64,000 nucleotides of DNA from Acidobacteriota bacterium. Lineage in GTDB: Bacteria > Acidobacteriota > Vicinamibacteria > Vicinamibacterales > Vicinamibacteraceae. The position numbers and the translations under genes were made by a program. The first letter of the stretch is position 1; each line of letters opens with the position of its first letter. The stretch is taken from assembly GCA_020845575.1 (NCBI GenBank), contig JADLFL010000018.1:45959-109958 (forward strand). Direction: 5' to 3'. This document shows, piece after piece, positions 9,032-17,735 of this stretch. The notes under the pieces were generated by a model. The model saw nothing but the letters and a program-made list of their open reading frames with translations. It had not been told where the DNA came from and ran no database searches.

Positions 9032-11109
9032 CCGGCAGCGCAGTGTTCGGCCTCGCCATCGCGCTCGGCGCCTGCCTGCTCTTCCAGGTCCAGTTCCTGC
9101 TGGCCAAGCTGATCCTGCCGTGGTTCGGCGGGTCGCCGTCTGTCTGGTCCACGAGTCTGGTCGTCTTCCAGGTTCTGCTGCTGGCGGGGTACGCCTACGC
9201 GCACGCCATCGCGGCCCTGCCGCGACGCGCGCAGTTGACGCGACACGTCGCGGTCGTCGCCGTGATACTCGGCGTACTGATCTGGCGCGCGGCGACGTGG
9301 CCGTCTCCCGTCACGCCGGGTGATGACTGGAAACCGGATCCTGACAGGTCGCCAATCGCGCAGATTCTCGTACTGCTGACGGGTGCCATCGGCCTGCCCT
9401 TCCTGGTACTCGCCAGCACGAGCCCCCTGCTGCAGCGCTGGCACGCCGACCGCTGGCCGGATCGATCGCCGTACCGGCTCTACGCGCTCTCGAACCTCGG
9501 ATCGCTCGTCGGCCTCGTGTCGTATCCGTTCCTCGTCGAGCCGCACCTCGACGTCTTTCAGCAGGGTCGATGGTGGGCGCTCGCGTACGGGCTCTACGCC
9601 GTGGCAGTCATGGCGTGCGTCAGGGGCATGCGGACCATCCCTGTCGCGACGCAGCATGGCGCTGCAATCGCGCCCACCGTGGGCCTCGACGCTCCCACGA
9701 CAGTCCGACGTCCCAGGCTCGGTGATCACGTCCTGTGGCTCGTGCTGGCGGCCGTGCCTGCCGCACTGCTGCAGGCCACCACGACGCGAATCACACAGGA
9801 CATCGCCGCCGTACCGTTCCTCTGGATGGTGCCGCTGGCCGTCTATCTCGTCACATTCATCGTGGCTTTCGAGTACCCGCGTGCGTTCCACCGCGGCATC
9901 CTGACGGTGCTGCTGGCGCTGGGCATGGCGGCGGCGATCCCCGAGTGGTCAGTGAAGTACACGCTGTCTGCCGTGCTCGGCGAACTCGCGTTGGTGGGCT
10001 GGTGCTTCCATGGCGAACTGGCCGCGCGTGCGCCGGCACCGGCGTGGCTCACGCGATATTTCCTCGTCGTGTCTGCCGGCGGCGCGATGGGGAGTGCGCT
10101 CGTGGCGTTCGGCGCGCCCGCCTTCTTCAACGGTCTGCTCGAATACCCGCTCACGCTGATGCTGGCCGCGCTCGTCCTCGGTGCCGTCTACGTCCTGCGC
10201 GGGGAGCACGCCGCGACCATCGGTGCCGCGCGTCTCGCCAGAACCGTTGGCGTGATGTTGGCCGTGCTGGGAGGAACCGTGGGCGGCAAGACGCTCCTTG
10301 GCTGGAACAGCCTCACCTCCGATGCGATCTTCGCGTCGCGGAGCTTCTTCGGCGCGCTGCGCGTGCGGGAACAGCAGTTCGACGATGGCGCGCGCTATCA
10401 CCGGTTGCTGCACGGCACGACCCTGCACGGCCTGCAGCATCTCGGCGCGGAGAAGGCACGCAGGCCCACCACCTACTACACGCCGACGAGCGGTGTGGGG
10501 CAGGCCTTGAGCGCGCTCTCGTTGCAGGAGCAGCCGGTGCGCGTCGGGGTGATAGGCCTCGGCGCGGGCACGCTCGCGGCGTACGGCCGCAAGGGGGATG
10601 CGTACACGTTCTTCGAGATCGATCCGCAGGTCGTCGCGCTGTCAACGGCACCGGCGCCGCTGTTCACGTACCTCCGCGACTCGGAGGCACGCGTGGACAT
10701 CACGGGTGGCGACGCGCGGTTGAGTCTCGAGCGCGCCAGCCCGTACGGATTCGATCTGCTCGCCGTCGACGCCTTCAGCAGCGATTCGGTGCCCGTCCAC
10801 CTGCTCACGCGCGAAGCCTTCGCGCTGTACGCGCGCCACCTGCGATCGCCGCAGGGCGTGCTGGCCGTCCACGTCTCCAACCGCTTCCTCGAACTCGAAG
10901 CGATCGTGCAGGCCGGCGGCGCCACAGCGGGATTCACCACCGTCCAGGTGGACGACGACATCGAGACCGACGATGCGGATCGCAGCACGTGGATGCTGCT
11001 CGCCCGCGATCCGTCGGTGCTCGCCCATTTCGGCGATGCGTGGAACGACGCACCGGTGACCCCGTGGACCGACGCGTCGAGCAACCTGTTCCAGGCCCTG
11101 CGCTGGTGA
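9028..11109 (+). CDS. Membrane protein fused to spermidine-synthase-like methyltransferase fold (copy 1)
   Basis: A 693-residue protein in two parts. The first 470 residues or so form a polytopic membrane domain with about ten hydrophobic segments, starting with FQVQFLLAKLILPWFGGSPS, a signature of the fused MFS/spermidine-synthase family. The last 220 residues form a Rossmann domain with an SAM-binding-like Gly-rich strand (VIGLGAGTLAAYG), an acidic strand (FFEIDPQVV) and the LAVDAFSSDSVPVHLLT segment that matches polyamine aminopropyltransferases. Polyamine synthesis has not been shown for such fusions, so the reaction is unknown. It overlaps mscS by ATGA, and a close paralogue starts 7 bases after its stop. 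Confidence 0.85.
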   Translation: MTGSAVFGLAIALGACLLFQVQFLLAKLILPWFGGSPSVWSTSLVVFQVLLLAGYAYAHAIAALPRRAQLTRHVAVVAVILGVLIWRAATWPSPVTPGDDWKPDPDRSPIAQILVLLTGAIGLPFLVLASTSPLLQRWHADRWPDRSPYRLYALSNLGSLVGLVSYPFLVEPHLDVFQQGRWWALAYGLYAVAVMACVRGMRTIPVATQHGAAIAPTVGLDAPTTVRRPRLGDHVLWLVLAAVPAALLQATTTRITQDIAAVPFLWMVPLAVYLVTFIVAFEYPRAFHRGILTVLLALGMAAAIPEWSVKYTLSAVLGELALVGWCFHGELAARAPAPAWLTRYFLVVSAGGAMGSALVAFGAPAFFNGLLEYPLTLMLAALVLGAVYVLRGEHAATIGAARLARTVGVMLAVLGGTVGGKTLLGWNSLTSDAIFASRSFFGALRVREQQFDDGARYHRLLHGTTLHGLQHLGAEKARRPTTYYTPTSGVGQALSALSLQEQPVRVGVIGLGAGTLAAYGRKGDAYTFFEIDPQVVALSTAPAPLFTYLRDSEARVDITGGDARLSLERASPYGFDLLAVDAFSSDSVPVHLLTREAFALYARHLRSPQGVLAVHVSNRFLELEAIVQAGGATAGFTTVQVDDDIETDDADRSTWMLLARDPSVLAHFGDAWNDAPVTPWTDASSNLFQALRW

Positions 11110-11116
11110 CGATCGC

Positions 11117-13258
11117 ATGAGCCGTGCCGCGCCGCTCGCCTGCGCCATCACGCTCGGCGCCTGCCTGCTGTTCCAGATCCAGTTCCTGCTCGCGCGACAG
11201 ATCCTCCCGTGGTTCGGCGGCTCTCCCGCCGTGTGGTCCACCAGTCTTGTCGTGTTCCAGGTCTTGCTGCTGGCGGGCTACGCCTGGGCGCACGGCCTGG
11301 CGCGCCTGCCATCGAAGCGCTGGCAGGCCGGCCTGCAGGCAGCGCTCGTCATCGCAGGTCTGGGCGTCGTGGCGTGGCACACGATAATGTGGCCATCGCC
11401 GGTGATGCCCGGCGCCAACTGGAAACCTGTCGCTGACCAATCACCCATCGCATCGATCGCGGTGCTGCTCGTCGCGACGATCGGCGTGCCGTTCCTGACG
11501 CTCGCAAGTACGAGTCCCCTGCTCCAGCGATGGCATGCGGCGGGCGTCTTCACGCGGCGCGCAGACACATCGACAGTCGGCCGTACCGGCTCGCCCTATC
11601 GCTGGTACGCCGCCTCGAATGCCGGATCCCTCGTCGGCCTGCTCTCCTATCCCCTCGTCGTCGAACCGAATCTCGATCTGCTCCGCCAGGGTCGCTGGTG
11701 GTCGCTCGGGTACGTCGCATTCGCCGCCGCCATGCTGGCGTGCGCGTGGATGGCGGGGACGGATCCGGGCACCGGGCACCGGGCAGCGGGCACCGGAACA
11801 CGGCCGGACACCGGGGACGGGACAGTGCGCACCGGAGAACAGTCGGGCACCGGCAGCGCGGCGGACGCTCGTGGCGGTGCCGCGGCGATGGCGCTCGCGG
11901 CGGTGCTGGCGGCCGTGCCGGCGGCGCTGCTGCAGGCGACCACGACCCTGCTCACGCAGGACATCGCGGCGGTGCCCTTCCTCTGGATGTTGCCGCTGGC
12001 GGTGTATCTCCTCACGTTCATCGTGGCGTTCGAGCGCCCCGCGGTGTGCCCGCGCGCGCCGCTGGCCATCGCGCTGGCCATCGGCGGTCTCCTGTCGATC
12101 TGGCGAGGACCGGCAGGCGTGGCGCTGGTCCTCGCGCTGGCCACCATGGCAGTCGCAGGGTTGGCGCTGCACGGTGAACTCGCACGCCGGGCACCACCAG
12201 CCGACAGGCTCACGCGGTACTACCTCGCAGTCGCGGCGGGCGGCGCGGGCGGCAGCGCGCTCGTGGCGTTCGGCGCACCGCTCACGTTCGCGCGCGTCAT
12301 CGAGTATCCCGTGACCCTCGTGGCGGCGCTCGTCACGCTCGCCCTCGTCGTGTGGAGCGACAGGCACACGTCATCACACCCGCAGAAACAGCGCCTGCTT
12401 GCGCAAGGGTTGATGCTCGCGGCACTGGTGCTCACTGCAGCGACCGATATCGAATCCCGACTGGTCGCCATGCAGACGACGCACGCGTCGCGCAGCTTCT
12501 TCGGCACCGTTCGCGTGCGCGATCTCCGTACCGCCGACGGCGCGCACATACGACACCTGATCCACGGCACGACGCTGCACGGCATGCAGATACTGGACGA
12601 CAATCGCCGGCTCGAACCGACGGCCTACTTCAGGCCCACGAGCGGGATCGGCCGCGCGATGGCGGCGCTTCGCGCGCGCCGCGAGCCACTGCGCGTGGTG
12701 GTCGTCGGTCTCGGGATCGGCACGCTGGCCGCATACGGCCGCGAGGGCGATCGCCTCACGTTCATCGAGATCGATCCGCAGGTCGCGGCGTTGTCGGCGG
12801 GCCCGAGTCCGGCGTTCACGTTCCTGCGCCAGGGGCCGGCCACGACCGACATCGTCGTTGGCGACGGACGGCTCGTGCTCGAACAGCAGCCGCCCCTTCA
12901 CGCCGATCTCCTCGTCGTCGACGCGTTCAGCAGCGACGCGGTGCCCGTGCACCTCATCACCGTCGAAGCACTCGGGCAGTACGAACGGCATCTGCGCGAC
13001 GCACGAGGGCTCATCGCGATCCACGTATCCAACCGCTACCTCGACCTCGTCGACGTCGCCGTCGCCACCGCGCACGCGCACGGGCTGACCGCCGTCCACA
13101 TCGAGGACGCAGCCACGACACTCACCAGTCGCGCGTCGGACTGGGTCCTCCTCGCACGCGATCCCGCCAGTGTCACGCCCTTTGGGGCCGTCGCCTCGTC
13201 CAACGCACACCCCTGGACCGACACATGGAGCGCCCCGTGGCAGGCCAGGAAGCGGTGA
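11117..13258 (+). CDS. Membrane protein fused to spermidine-synthase-like fold (copy 2, tandem paralogue)
   Basis: A 713-residue tandem paralogue of the preceding gene with the same architecture: N-terminal membrane domain (FQIQFLLARQILPWFGGSPA) and C-terminal Rossmann domain (VVGLGIGTLAAYG, FIEIDPQV, LVVDAFSSDAVPVHLIT). The two are alike along their whole length, which points to tandem duplication. The main difference is a Gly/Thr/Pro-rich insertion of about 35 residues (about 215-250) encoded by a GGGCACCGG-type repeat array at 11766-11853; the first copy has ordinary sequence there. The insertion lies between membrane segments, where a flexible loop can be tolerated. The substrate is unknown. 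It reads on toward hemQ, 29 bases downstream. Confidence 0.85.
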   Translation: MSRAAPLACAITLGACLLFQIQFLLARQILPWFGGSPAVWSTSLVVFQVLLLAGYAWAHGLARLPSKRWQAGLQAALVIAGLGVVAWHTIMWPSPVMPGANWKPVADQSPIASIAVLLVATIGVPFLTLASTSPLLQRWHAAGVFTRRADTSTVGRTGSPYRWYAASNAGSLVGLLSYPLVVEPNLDLLRQGRWWSLGYVAFAAAMLACAWMAGTDPGTGHRAAGTGTRPDTGDGTVRTGEQSGTGSAADARGGAAAMALAAVLAAVPAALLQATTTLLTQDIAAVPFLWMLPLAVYLLTFIVAFERPAVCPRAPLAIALAIGGLLSIWRGPAGVALVLALATMAVAGLALHGELARRAPPADRLTRYYLAVAAGGAGGSALVAFGAPLTFARVIEYPVTLVAALVTLALVVWSDRHTSSHPQKQRLLAQGLMLAALVLTAATDIESRLVAMQTTHASRSFFGTVRVRDLRTADGAHIRHLIHGTTLHGMQILDDNRRLEPTAYFRPTSGIGRAMAALRARREPLRVVVVGLGIGTLAAYGREGDRLTFIEIDPQVAALSAGPSPAFTFLRQGPATTDIVVGDGRLVLEQQPPLHADLLVVDAFSSDAVPVHLITVEALGQYERHLRDARGLIAIHVSNRYLDLVDVAVATAHAHGLTAVHIEDAATTLTSRASDWVLLARDPASVTPFGAVASSNAHPWTDTWSAPWQARKR
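11766..11853 (+). repeat. GGCACCGG-type repeat array inside a coding region
   Basis: About 88 bases of imperfect repeats of GGGCACCGG and CGGGCAGCGG that stay in frame and encode a Gly-Thr-Gly/Pro-rich loop. The same type of repeat occurs between genes at 40459-40497, and its GGCAACC relatives occur at 20995-21060, 24670-24701, 26271-26300, 46705-46787 and 61317-61348. Confidence 0.75.
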
Positions 13259-13287
13259 GCGGCATCACTCGCGCTACCCTATCCCCG

Positions 13288-14127
13288 ATGCTGACTGCGC
13301 CTGAATCGCTCGAAGGCTGGTGCCTGCTGCACCAGATGTTCCGCGTCAACTGGTCGTCACTGCAGGACGCGACGCCTCACGACTGCGCCACGCTGGCGAG
13401 CGGTCTCCAGGACTTCCTCACGGGCGTCACGCCCGACGATGGGAGCTCGATCGCCGTGGCGATGCTCGGACACAAGGCCGACCTGATGCTCGTCCACGCG
13501 CGGCGCTCGTTCGACGCGCTCGTGCAGGCGCAACTCGACGTGGCACGCCTGCCGATGGCCGAAGTGCTCGAATCCGCGACGTCGTACGTGTCGGTCGTCG
13601 AGCTCGGCATGTACGAGATGACGGCCAAGATCGACGAGCAGCTGAAGGCGCGCGGTCTGACGCACGGCTCCGACGAGTATCGTGCGGCGATGAAGGAGGC
13701 GATGGACGCCCAGCACGGACGCGTGAGCGGGCGCCTGTTCGCGCCGTTCCCGGCACGCCGCTACGTCTGCTTCTACCCGATGGACAAGCGGCGCGGCGAG
13801 ATCAAGAACTGGTACGGCGCGCCGTTCGAGAAGCGCGCGGCGATGATGCGTGAACACGGACACATCGGCAGGCTGTACGCCGGCGCCGTGACGCAGATCA
13901 TCTCCGGATCGATCGGGTTCGACGACTGGGAATGGGGCGTGGACCTGTTTGCCGACGACCCGATCGTGTTCAAGAAGCTGATTTACGAGATGCGCTTCGA
14001 CGAGGCGAGCGCCGACTACGGCGAATTCGGCCCGTTCTACACGGGGGTGCAATTCTCCGCGTCGCAGGTCGCGACATGGCTGGAGGGCCGGACGCCCGCG
14101 CTCCTGCCTGCAGGCGCGGGTCAGTAA
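13288..14127 (+). CDS. hemQ: Coproheme decarboxylase HemQ (chlorite dismutase family)
   Basis: A 279-residue cytoplasmic enzyme, the last step of the coproporphyrin-dependent haem pathway: it oxidatively decarboxylates coproheme to haem b with peroxide. [16 protein letters not shown] followed by [10 protein letters not shown] and the long [16 protein letters not shown] block are diagnostic of HemQ. Tyr163 and His190 are 27 residues apart, the same spacing as the catalytic Tyr and proximal His of characterised enzymes. ATG at 13288 is chosen because the domain starts right after it; longer in-frame sequence is an out-of-frame reading of the previous gene. Its stop overlaps the stop of convergent deoC by seven bases (14121-14127). 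No other haem gene is in the window. Confidence 0.93.
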   Translation: MLTAPESLEGWCLLHQMFRVNWSSLQDATPHDCATLASGLQDFLTGVTPDDGSSIAVAMLGHKADLMLVHARRSFDALVQAQLDVARLPMAEVLESATSYVSVVELGMYEMTAKIDEQLKARGLTHGSDEYRAAMKEAMDAQHGRVSGRLFAPFPARRYVCFYPMDKRRGEIKNWYGAPFEKRAAMMREHGHIGRLYAGAVTQIISGSIGFDDWEWGVDLFADDPIVFKKLIYEMRFDEASADYGEFGPFYTGVQFSASQVATWLEGRTPALLPAGAGQ

Positions 14128-15008
14128 CCCGACGCGCCGCTTACCGGCGCAACGGTCGCGCCCTTCGATTCCTGCACGATCTTGACGCCGGCGCTCGCGC
14201 CAATGCGCGTGGCGCCGGCCTTGACCATCTCCTGCGCACCGCTCAGGTCGCGCACGCCGCCAGCGGCCTTCACGCCCATCTCCGCGCCCACCACGCGCCG
14301 CATCAAGGCGACGTCGGCAGGCGTCGCGCCCGCACGCGCGAAGCCCGTGGACGTCTTCACGAACGTCGCGCCCGCGGCCTTGGCGAGCGTACAGGCGGTG
14401 ACCTTTTCCTCGTCGGTGAGCAGCGCCGTCTCGATGATCACCTTGCTCACCACACCTGCCGCGCGGCACGCGTCGACCACGGCATCGATGTCCAGTTGCA
14501 CCGTACGCACGTCGCCGGACTTGAGCGCGCCGATGTTGATCACCGTGTCGACCTCAGTCACGCCGTCGAAGATCGCGCGACGCGTCTCGTACTGCTTCAC
14601 GTCCGGCGTCGTGGCGCCGAGCGGGAATCCCACCACCGTACACACGCCCACGGGACTCCCGTGCAGCAGGCGCGCCGCGAGCGTGATCCACGTGGGATTG
14701 AGGCACACCGTCGCGAAGCCGTGTGCGCGCGCTTCGGCGCACAGCGTCTCGATCTCGGCCTGCGTCGCGTCGGCCTTCAGCAGCGTGTGGTCGATCAGTC
14801 CGGCAACGGTCCCCGCCGGCGCACCTGACGCCTGCAGCCCGAGGCGGCTCGCGCCCGCATCGAGCACGCCGCGCAGTCGATCCGGGCAGCAGTCGACGTG
14901 CACGCTGTGGCACGTACACCTGCCCCCCGGCGCACCGCCCGTCGCGCGCAGCACTTCCTCGGTGACAATCTGCACCAGCCGTTCGATGTCCAGCGTCGAG
15001 TAGCTCAT
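14121..15008 (-). CDS. deoC: Deoxyribose-phosphate aldolase with microcompartment-type N-terminal helix
   Basis: A 295-residue protein whose last 225 or so residues are a complete Deo[29 protein letters not shown], the Schiff-base region [13 protein letters not shown] and [10 protein letters not shown]. It cleaves 2-deoxyribose 5-phosphate to glyceraldehyde 3-phosphate and acetaldehyde. Ordinary DeoC starts near the LIDHTLLK motif; this one has about 70 extra residues. The first 20 or so form an amphipathic helix ([18 protein letters not shown]) like the encapsulation peptides of bacterial microcompartment enzymes, followed by a Cys/His cluster ([12 protein letters not shown]) that could bind metal. 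rpiB lies 35 bases upstream in the same direction. No shell-protein gene is visible here, so encapsulation is inference. Confidence 0.92.
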   Translation of the reverse strand: MSYSTLDIERLVQIVTEEVLRATGGAPGGRCTCHSVHVDCCPDRLRGVLDAGASRLGLQASGAPAGTVAGLIDHTLLKADATQAEIETLCAEARAHGFATVCLNPTWITLAARLLHGSPVGVCTVVGFPLGATTPDVKQYETRRAIFDGVTEVDTVINIGALKSGDVRTVQLDIDAVVDACRAAGVVSKVIIETALLTDEEKVTACTLAKAAGATFVKTSTGFARAGATPADVALMRRVVGAEMGVKAAGGVRDLSGAQEMVKAGATRIGASAGVKIVQESKGATVAPVSGASGY

Positions 15009-15043
15009 TCCGTATCCGGTACGACCACGCTCGGCGAGCGGGC

Positions 15044-15679
15044 CTACCCGTCCAGCCGTTTCAGTTTCAGCACTCTCCGGATGTAGCGCGGTTCGGTCAT
15101 GGACGTCGTGAAGAACGTCACGGCGATCGCCAGCGCATCGCTCGTGGAGACGAGCGTGGCCCCGAGCGCGAGGACGTTGGCGCCATTGTGCTGCCGCGCG
15201 TAGCGGGCCAGCGTCTCGTTGAAACACAACGCCGCACGCACGCCCCGCACCTTGTTGGCCGCCATCGTCGATCCGAGCCCGGCGCCGTCGATCACGATGC
15301 CCGCATCGGCCTCGCCACGCACCACCACGAGGCCGACCTGCTCGGCGATGTCCGGGTAGTCGACGGGCGCTGGCGATGCGCCCTCTGGTCCGACAGCCTG
15401 TACGGCAAGTCCTCGCCCGCGCAGCGCAGACACCAGGAACTGCTTCAGCGCCACGCCCGTGTGGTCGCTGCCAACGACGACACGCCTGACGTCGGCCACG
15501 GGCATGAGATCCGCGCCGTCACCGTCGACGACCTGGTCGGCGCGCAGGACCGTGATCCGCCTGTCGCGTAGGGTGTCGGCGGCCAGCGGCGTGACGTGGC
15601 CGCCCGGCAACAGCTCCACCGTGCTGCCCTCGGGCAGCATGCGGGCGTCGGCCTCCGTGATCATCGCGAAACGTGCCAT
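15044..15679 (-). CDS. rpiB: Ribose 5-phosphate isomerase B with N-terminal extension
   Basis: A 211-residue RpiB/LacAB-family isomerase that interconverts ribose and ribulose 5-phosphate. The catalytic core begins near residue 65 ([15 protein letters not shown]) and includes DYPDIAEQV, the active-site region [17 protein letters not shown] and [10 protein letters not shown]; the usual Cys of the GxGxG loop is replaced by Ala-Gly here (DGAGLG). Standard RpiB is about 150 residues. The extra 60 or so N-terminal residues carry [20 protein letters not shown], resembling a short TPxAxD segment seen in some microcompartment-associated enzymes. It sits upstream of deoC, probably in one transcript, and diverges from hpt with only 22 bases between the two start codons. 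Confidence 0.9.
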   Translation of the reverse strand: MARFAMITEADARMLPEGSTVELLPGGHVTPLAADTLRDRRITVLRADQVVDGDGADLMPVADVRRVVVGSDHTGVALKQFLVSALRGRGLAVQAVGPEGASPAPVDYPDIAEQVGLVVVRGEADAGIVIDGAGLGSTMAANKVRGVRAALCFNETLARYARQHNGANVLALGATLVSTSDALAIAVTFFTTSMTEPRYIRRVLKLKRLDG

Positions 15680-15701
15680 GTGTGCTAGCCTGCGCCGGCC
15701 G

Positions 15702-16253
15702 ATGACTCTCGATCCCGAGTCCCTGCCCGACCACCCTGCCCCGCTGCTCACGCAGGAGGCGATCGCCATCAGGGTCGCCGAGATCGCCGCGCAGATCCGC
15801 GCTGATTATGCCAGCACCCGCGACCTCCACCTGATTTGCGTGCTGAAAGGCGCCTTTGTCTTCTTCTCGGACCTGGTCCGCCAGCTCGATCGTCCGGCCA
15901 CGCTGGACTTCATCGTGGCGTCGAGCTACCACAAGGCGACGCGGTCGTCGGGTGAAGTACGCCTGATCAAGGACCTCGACACCGGCATCGAAGGGCGGCA
16001 CGTGGTGATCGTCGAGGACATCGTCGACACGGGCCTCACGCTCACGTACCTGCAGGACATCCTGCGCGCGCGCGGCCCGGTGTCCGTGAAGACAGCGTGC
16101 CTGCTCAGCAAGCCGTCGCGGCGCGAGGTCGACGTGATGGTCGACTACACGGGATTCACGATCGAGGACCGCTTCGTGGTCGGCTACGGCCTCGACTACG
16201 CCGAGAAGTACCGCAACCTGCCCTACATCGGCGTCCTCGACGCCAGGACCTGA
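15702..16253 (+). CDS. hpt: Hypoxanthine phosphoribosyltransferase
   Basis: A 183-residue purine-salvage enzyme that joins hypoxanthine or guanine to PRPP. The PRPP loop is VVIVEDIVDTGLTL, the flexible catalytic loop region is SSYHKATRSSGEVRLIKDLD, and the C-terminal VVGYGLDYAEKYRNLPYIGV is diagnostic for Hpt. Length is normal. ATG at 15702 is chosen since it gives the usual length; longer in-frame sequence is the antisense of rpiB. It diverges from rpiB with a very short intergenic stretch, so the promoter of at least one of the two genes must overlap the other's coding sequence. Confidence 0.96.
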   Translation: MTLDPESLPDHPAPLLTQEAIAIRVAEIAAQIRADYASTRDLHLICVLKGAFVFFSDLVRQLDRPATLDFIVASSYHKATRSSGEVRLIKDLDTGIEGRHVVIVEDIVDTGLTLTYLQDILRARGPVSVKTACLLSKPSRREVDVMVDYTGFTIEDRFVVGYGLDYAEKYRNLPYIGVLDART

Positions 16254-16267
16254 GCGGCCGATGAGAG

Positions 16268-16299
16268 ATGGAGCGAACGGGCGTCAGTCCGCTGGTCAG
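16268..16299 (+). repeat. 32-base dispersed palindromic element, copy A
   Basis: A 32-base element starting ATGGAGCGAACGG and ending GGTCAG, between the convergent 3' ends of hpt and the amidohydrolase gene. Near-identical 32-base copies occur at 37437-37468 (reverse orientation) and 46193-46224. The last bases (TCA at 16296-16298) are the stop codon of the minus-strand amidohydrolase. Confidence 0.8.
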
Positions 16300-17729
16300 C
16301 GCAACGCCGCGCGCACGCGGTCGGCCATGCGTTGGGCGTCGGCGAGGACGGCCTTCGCGTCGAGCGTCCTCACGATGCGGTCGTGCATGAGGATGCGGCC
16401 GTTGACCACCGTCGTGCGCACGTCGCTGGCCTTGGCAGCGTAGACCACCTGCGCGATTGGATCGAACATCGGCTGCAGGTGCGGCTGCGTGGTGTCCACG
16501 ACGATGACGTCGGCGCGGCGCCCTGGCGTGATCTGTCCCAGGCGATCGGCCATGCCGATGGCCCTCGCGCCACCGCGCGTGGCCATGTCGAGCACGAATG
16601 ACGCTGGCGCGACTGTCGGATCCGCGCGCACCACTTTCTGCAGAAACGCCGCCTGTCGCATCGCCTCGAACATGTCGAGGTCGTTGTTGCTCGCGGCACC
16701 ATCGGTCCCGAGACCGACGGTGACGCCCGCCGCGGCGTAGTCGCCGAGCGGCGCGGTCCCGCTCGCCAGCTTCATGTTGCTTTCGGGATTGTGCGAGATG
16801 GCCGTCCCCGACTCGGCCACAAGCCGGATGTCGTTCGGGCCGAGCCACACACCGTGCGCACCGATCACGTGAGGTCCGAGCAGCGCCAGCTTCGCGAGAT
16901 ATCCGGTCGGCGACAGCCCGAGCGTTCTGATTGCGTCTTCGCGTTCGGTGCGCGTCTCTTCCAGATGGATCAGCAACGGCACTCTCCGCTCGCGTGCCAG
17001 ACGATCGGTGGCACGCAGCGTGTCGGCGCTGAGCGTGTACATCGAATGCGGTGCGACGGCCGGCGTCACGAGCGCGTCGCCCTTGTACCTGGCGATGAAC
17101 GTCTGCGCGCGTGCGAGTGCCTCCTCGGGCGTTCTCGCGTCTCCGACCGGGAACTGGATGATCGTCTGGCCGAGCACACCGCGCAGACCGGCTTCCTTCG
17201 CCGCTTCGGCGACCTCCTCCTCGAAGTAGTACATGTCGACGAAGGTGGTCGTGCCGCCGAGGATCATTTCGAGCGCCGCGAGGCGCGTGCCCGCGCGTAC
17301 GAACTCGGGCGACACCGTCTTCCCTTCCGCCGGGAAGATGTACTTGGACAGCCAGTCCTGCAGGTTCAGGTCGTTGCCGAGCCCGCGATACAGCACCATC
17401 GCGGCGTGCGTGTGTGTATTGATGAGCCCCGGAAGCACGACCTGCCCTGTCGCGTCGACCGTCTCGGCAGGTGAGAATGCCGCGGCAATCTCCTCCGGTG
17501 TCCCCACGCCGACGATGTCGGTACCCGCAACGGCGATCGCCCCGGGCGAGAGGACATGCCGCGCATCGTCCATCGTGACGATGGTGCCGCCGGTGATGAC
17601 CAGCGACGCCAACTGTCGTCCGTCCTGCGCATCGGCGGCCGGCCGGCACGCACTACCCGCTGCCATGGCGAGCGTCGCGACCACCCGCAGGCACACACGC
17701 GTCAACGCGTTCCGCTCGATGCGCATCAT
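16296..17729 (-). CDS. Secreted amidohydrolase (cytosine deaminase/MtaD-like family)
   Basis: A 477-residue metal-dependent hydrolase with an N-terminal signal-like segment (hydrophobic run ending near AGSACRPAADAQ, possibly a lipobox). The metallo-amidohydrolase motifs are in order: VLPGLINTHTHAAMV (HxH), PHSMYTLSADTL, LLIHLEET, IGAHGVWLGPNDIRL and GLGTDGAASNNDLDMFE. This is the arrangement of 5-methylthioadenosine/S-adenosylhomocysteine deaminases and chlorohydrolase relatives; an exported location is unusual for MtaD, so the natural substrate is uncertain. It lies six bases downstream of ychF in the same direction. Its stop codon falls in a dispersed 32-base palindrome. Confidence 0.85.
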   Translation of the reverse strand: MMRIERNALTRVCLRVVATLAMAAGSACRPAADAQDGRQLASLVITGGTIVTMDDARHVLSPGAIAVAGTDIVGVGTPEEIAAAFSPAETVDATGQVVLPGLINTHTHAAMVLYRGLGNDLNLQDWLSKYIFPAEGKTVSPEFVRAGTRLAALEMILGGTTTFVDMYYFEEEVAEAAKEAGLRGVLGQTIIQFPVGDARTPEEALARAQTFIARYKGDALVTPAVAPHSMYTLSADTLRATDRLARERRVPLLIHLEETRTEREDAIRTLGLSPTGYLAKLALLGPHVIGAHGVWLGPNDIRLVAESGTAISHNPESNMKLASGTAPLGDYAAAGVTVGLGTDGAASNNDLDMFEAMRQAAFLQKVVRADPTVAPASFVLDMATRGGARAIGMADRLGQITPGRRADVIVVDTTQPHLQPMFDPIAQVVYAAKASDVRTTVVNGRILMHDRIVRTLDAKAVLADAQRMADRVRAALR

Positions 17730-17735
17730 GCGTCC

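Noticed and set aside
15009..15227. Upstream extension of deoC by 73 codons
   Set aside because: It overlaps the rpiB end in another frame, has no similarity to DeoC, and [11 protein letters not shown] already forms a plausible N-terminus.
14121..16253. A full bacterial microcompartment locus
   Set aside because: Only the enzyme pair with targeting-like tails is seen; no shell protein gene is present, so I do not call a locus.
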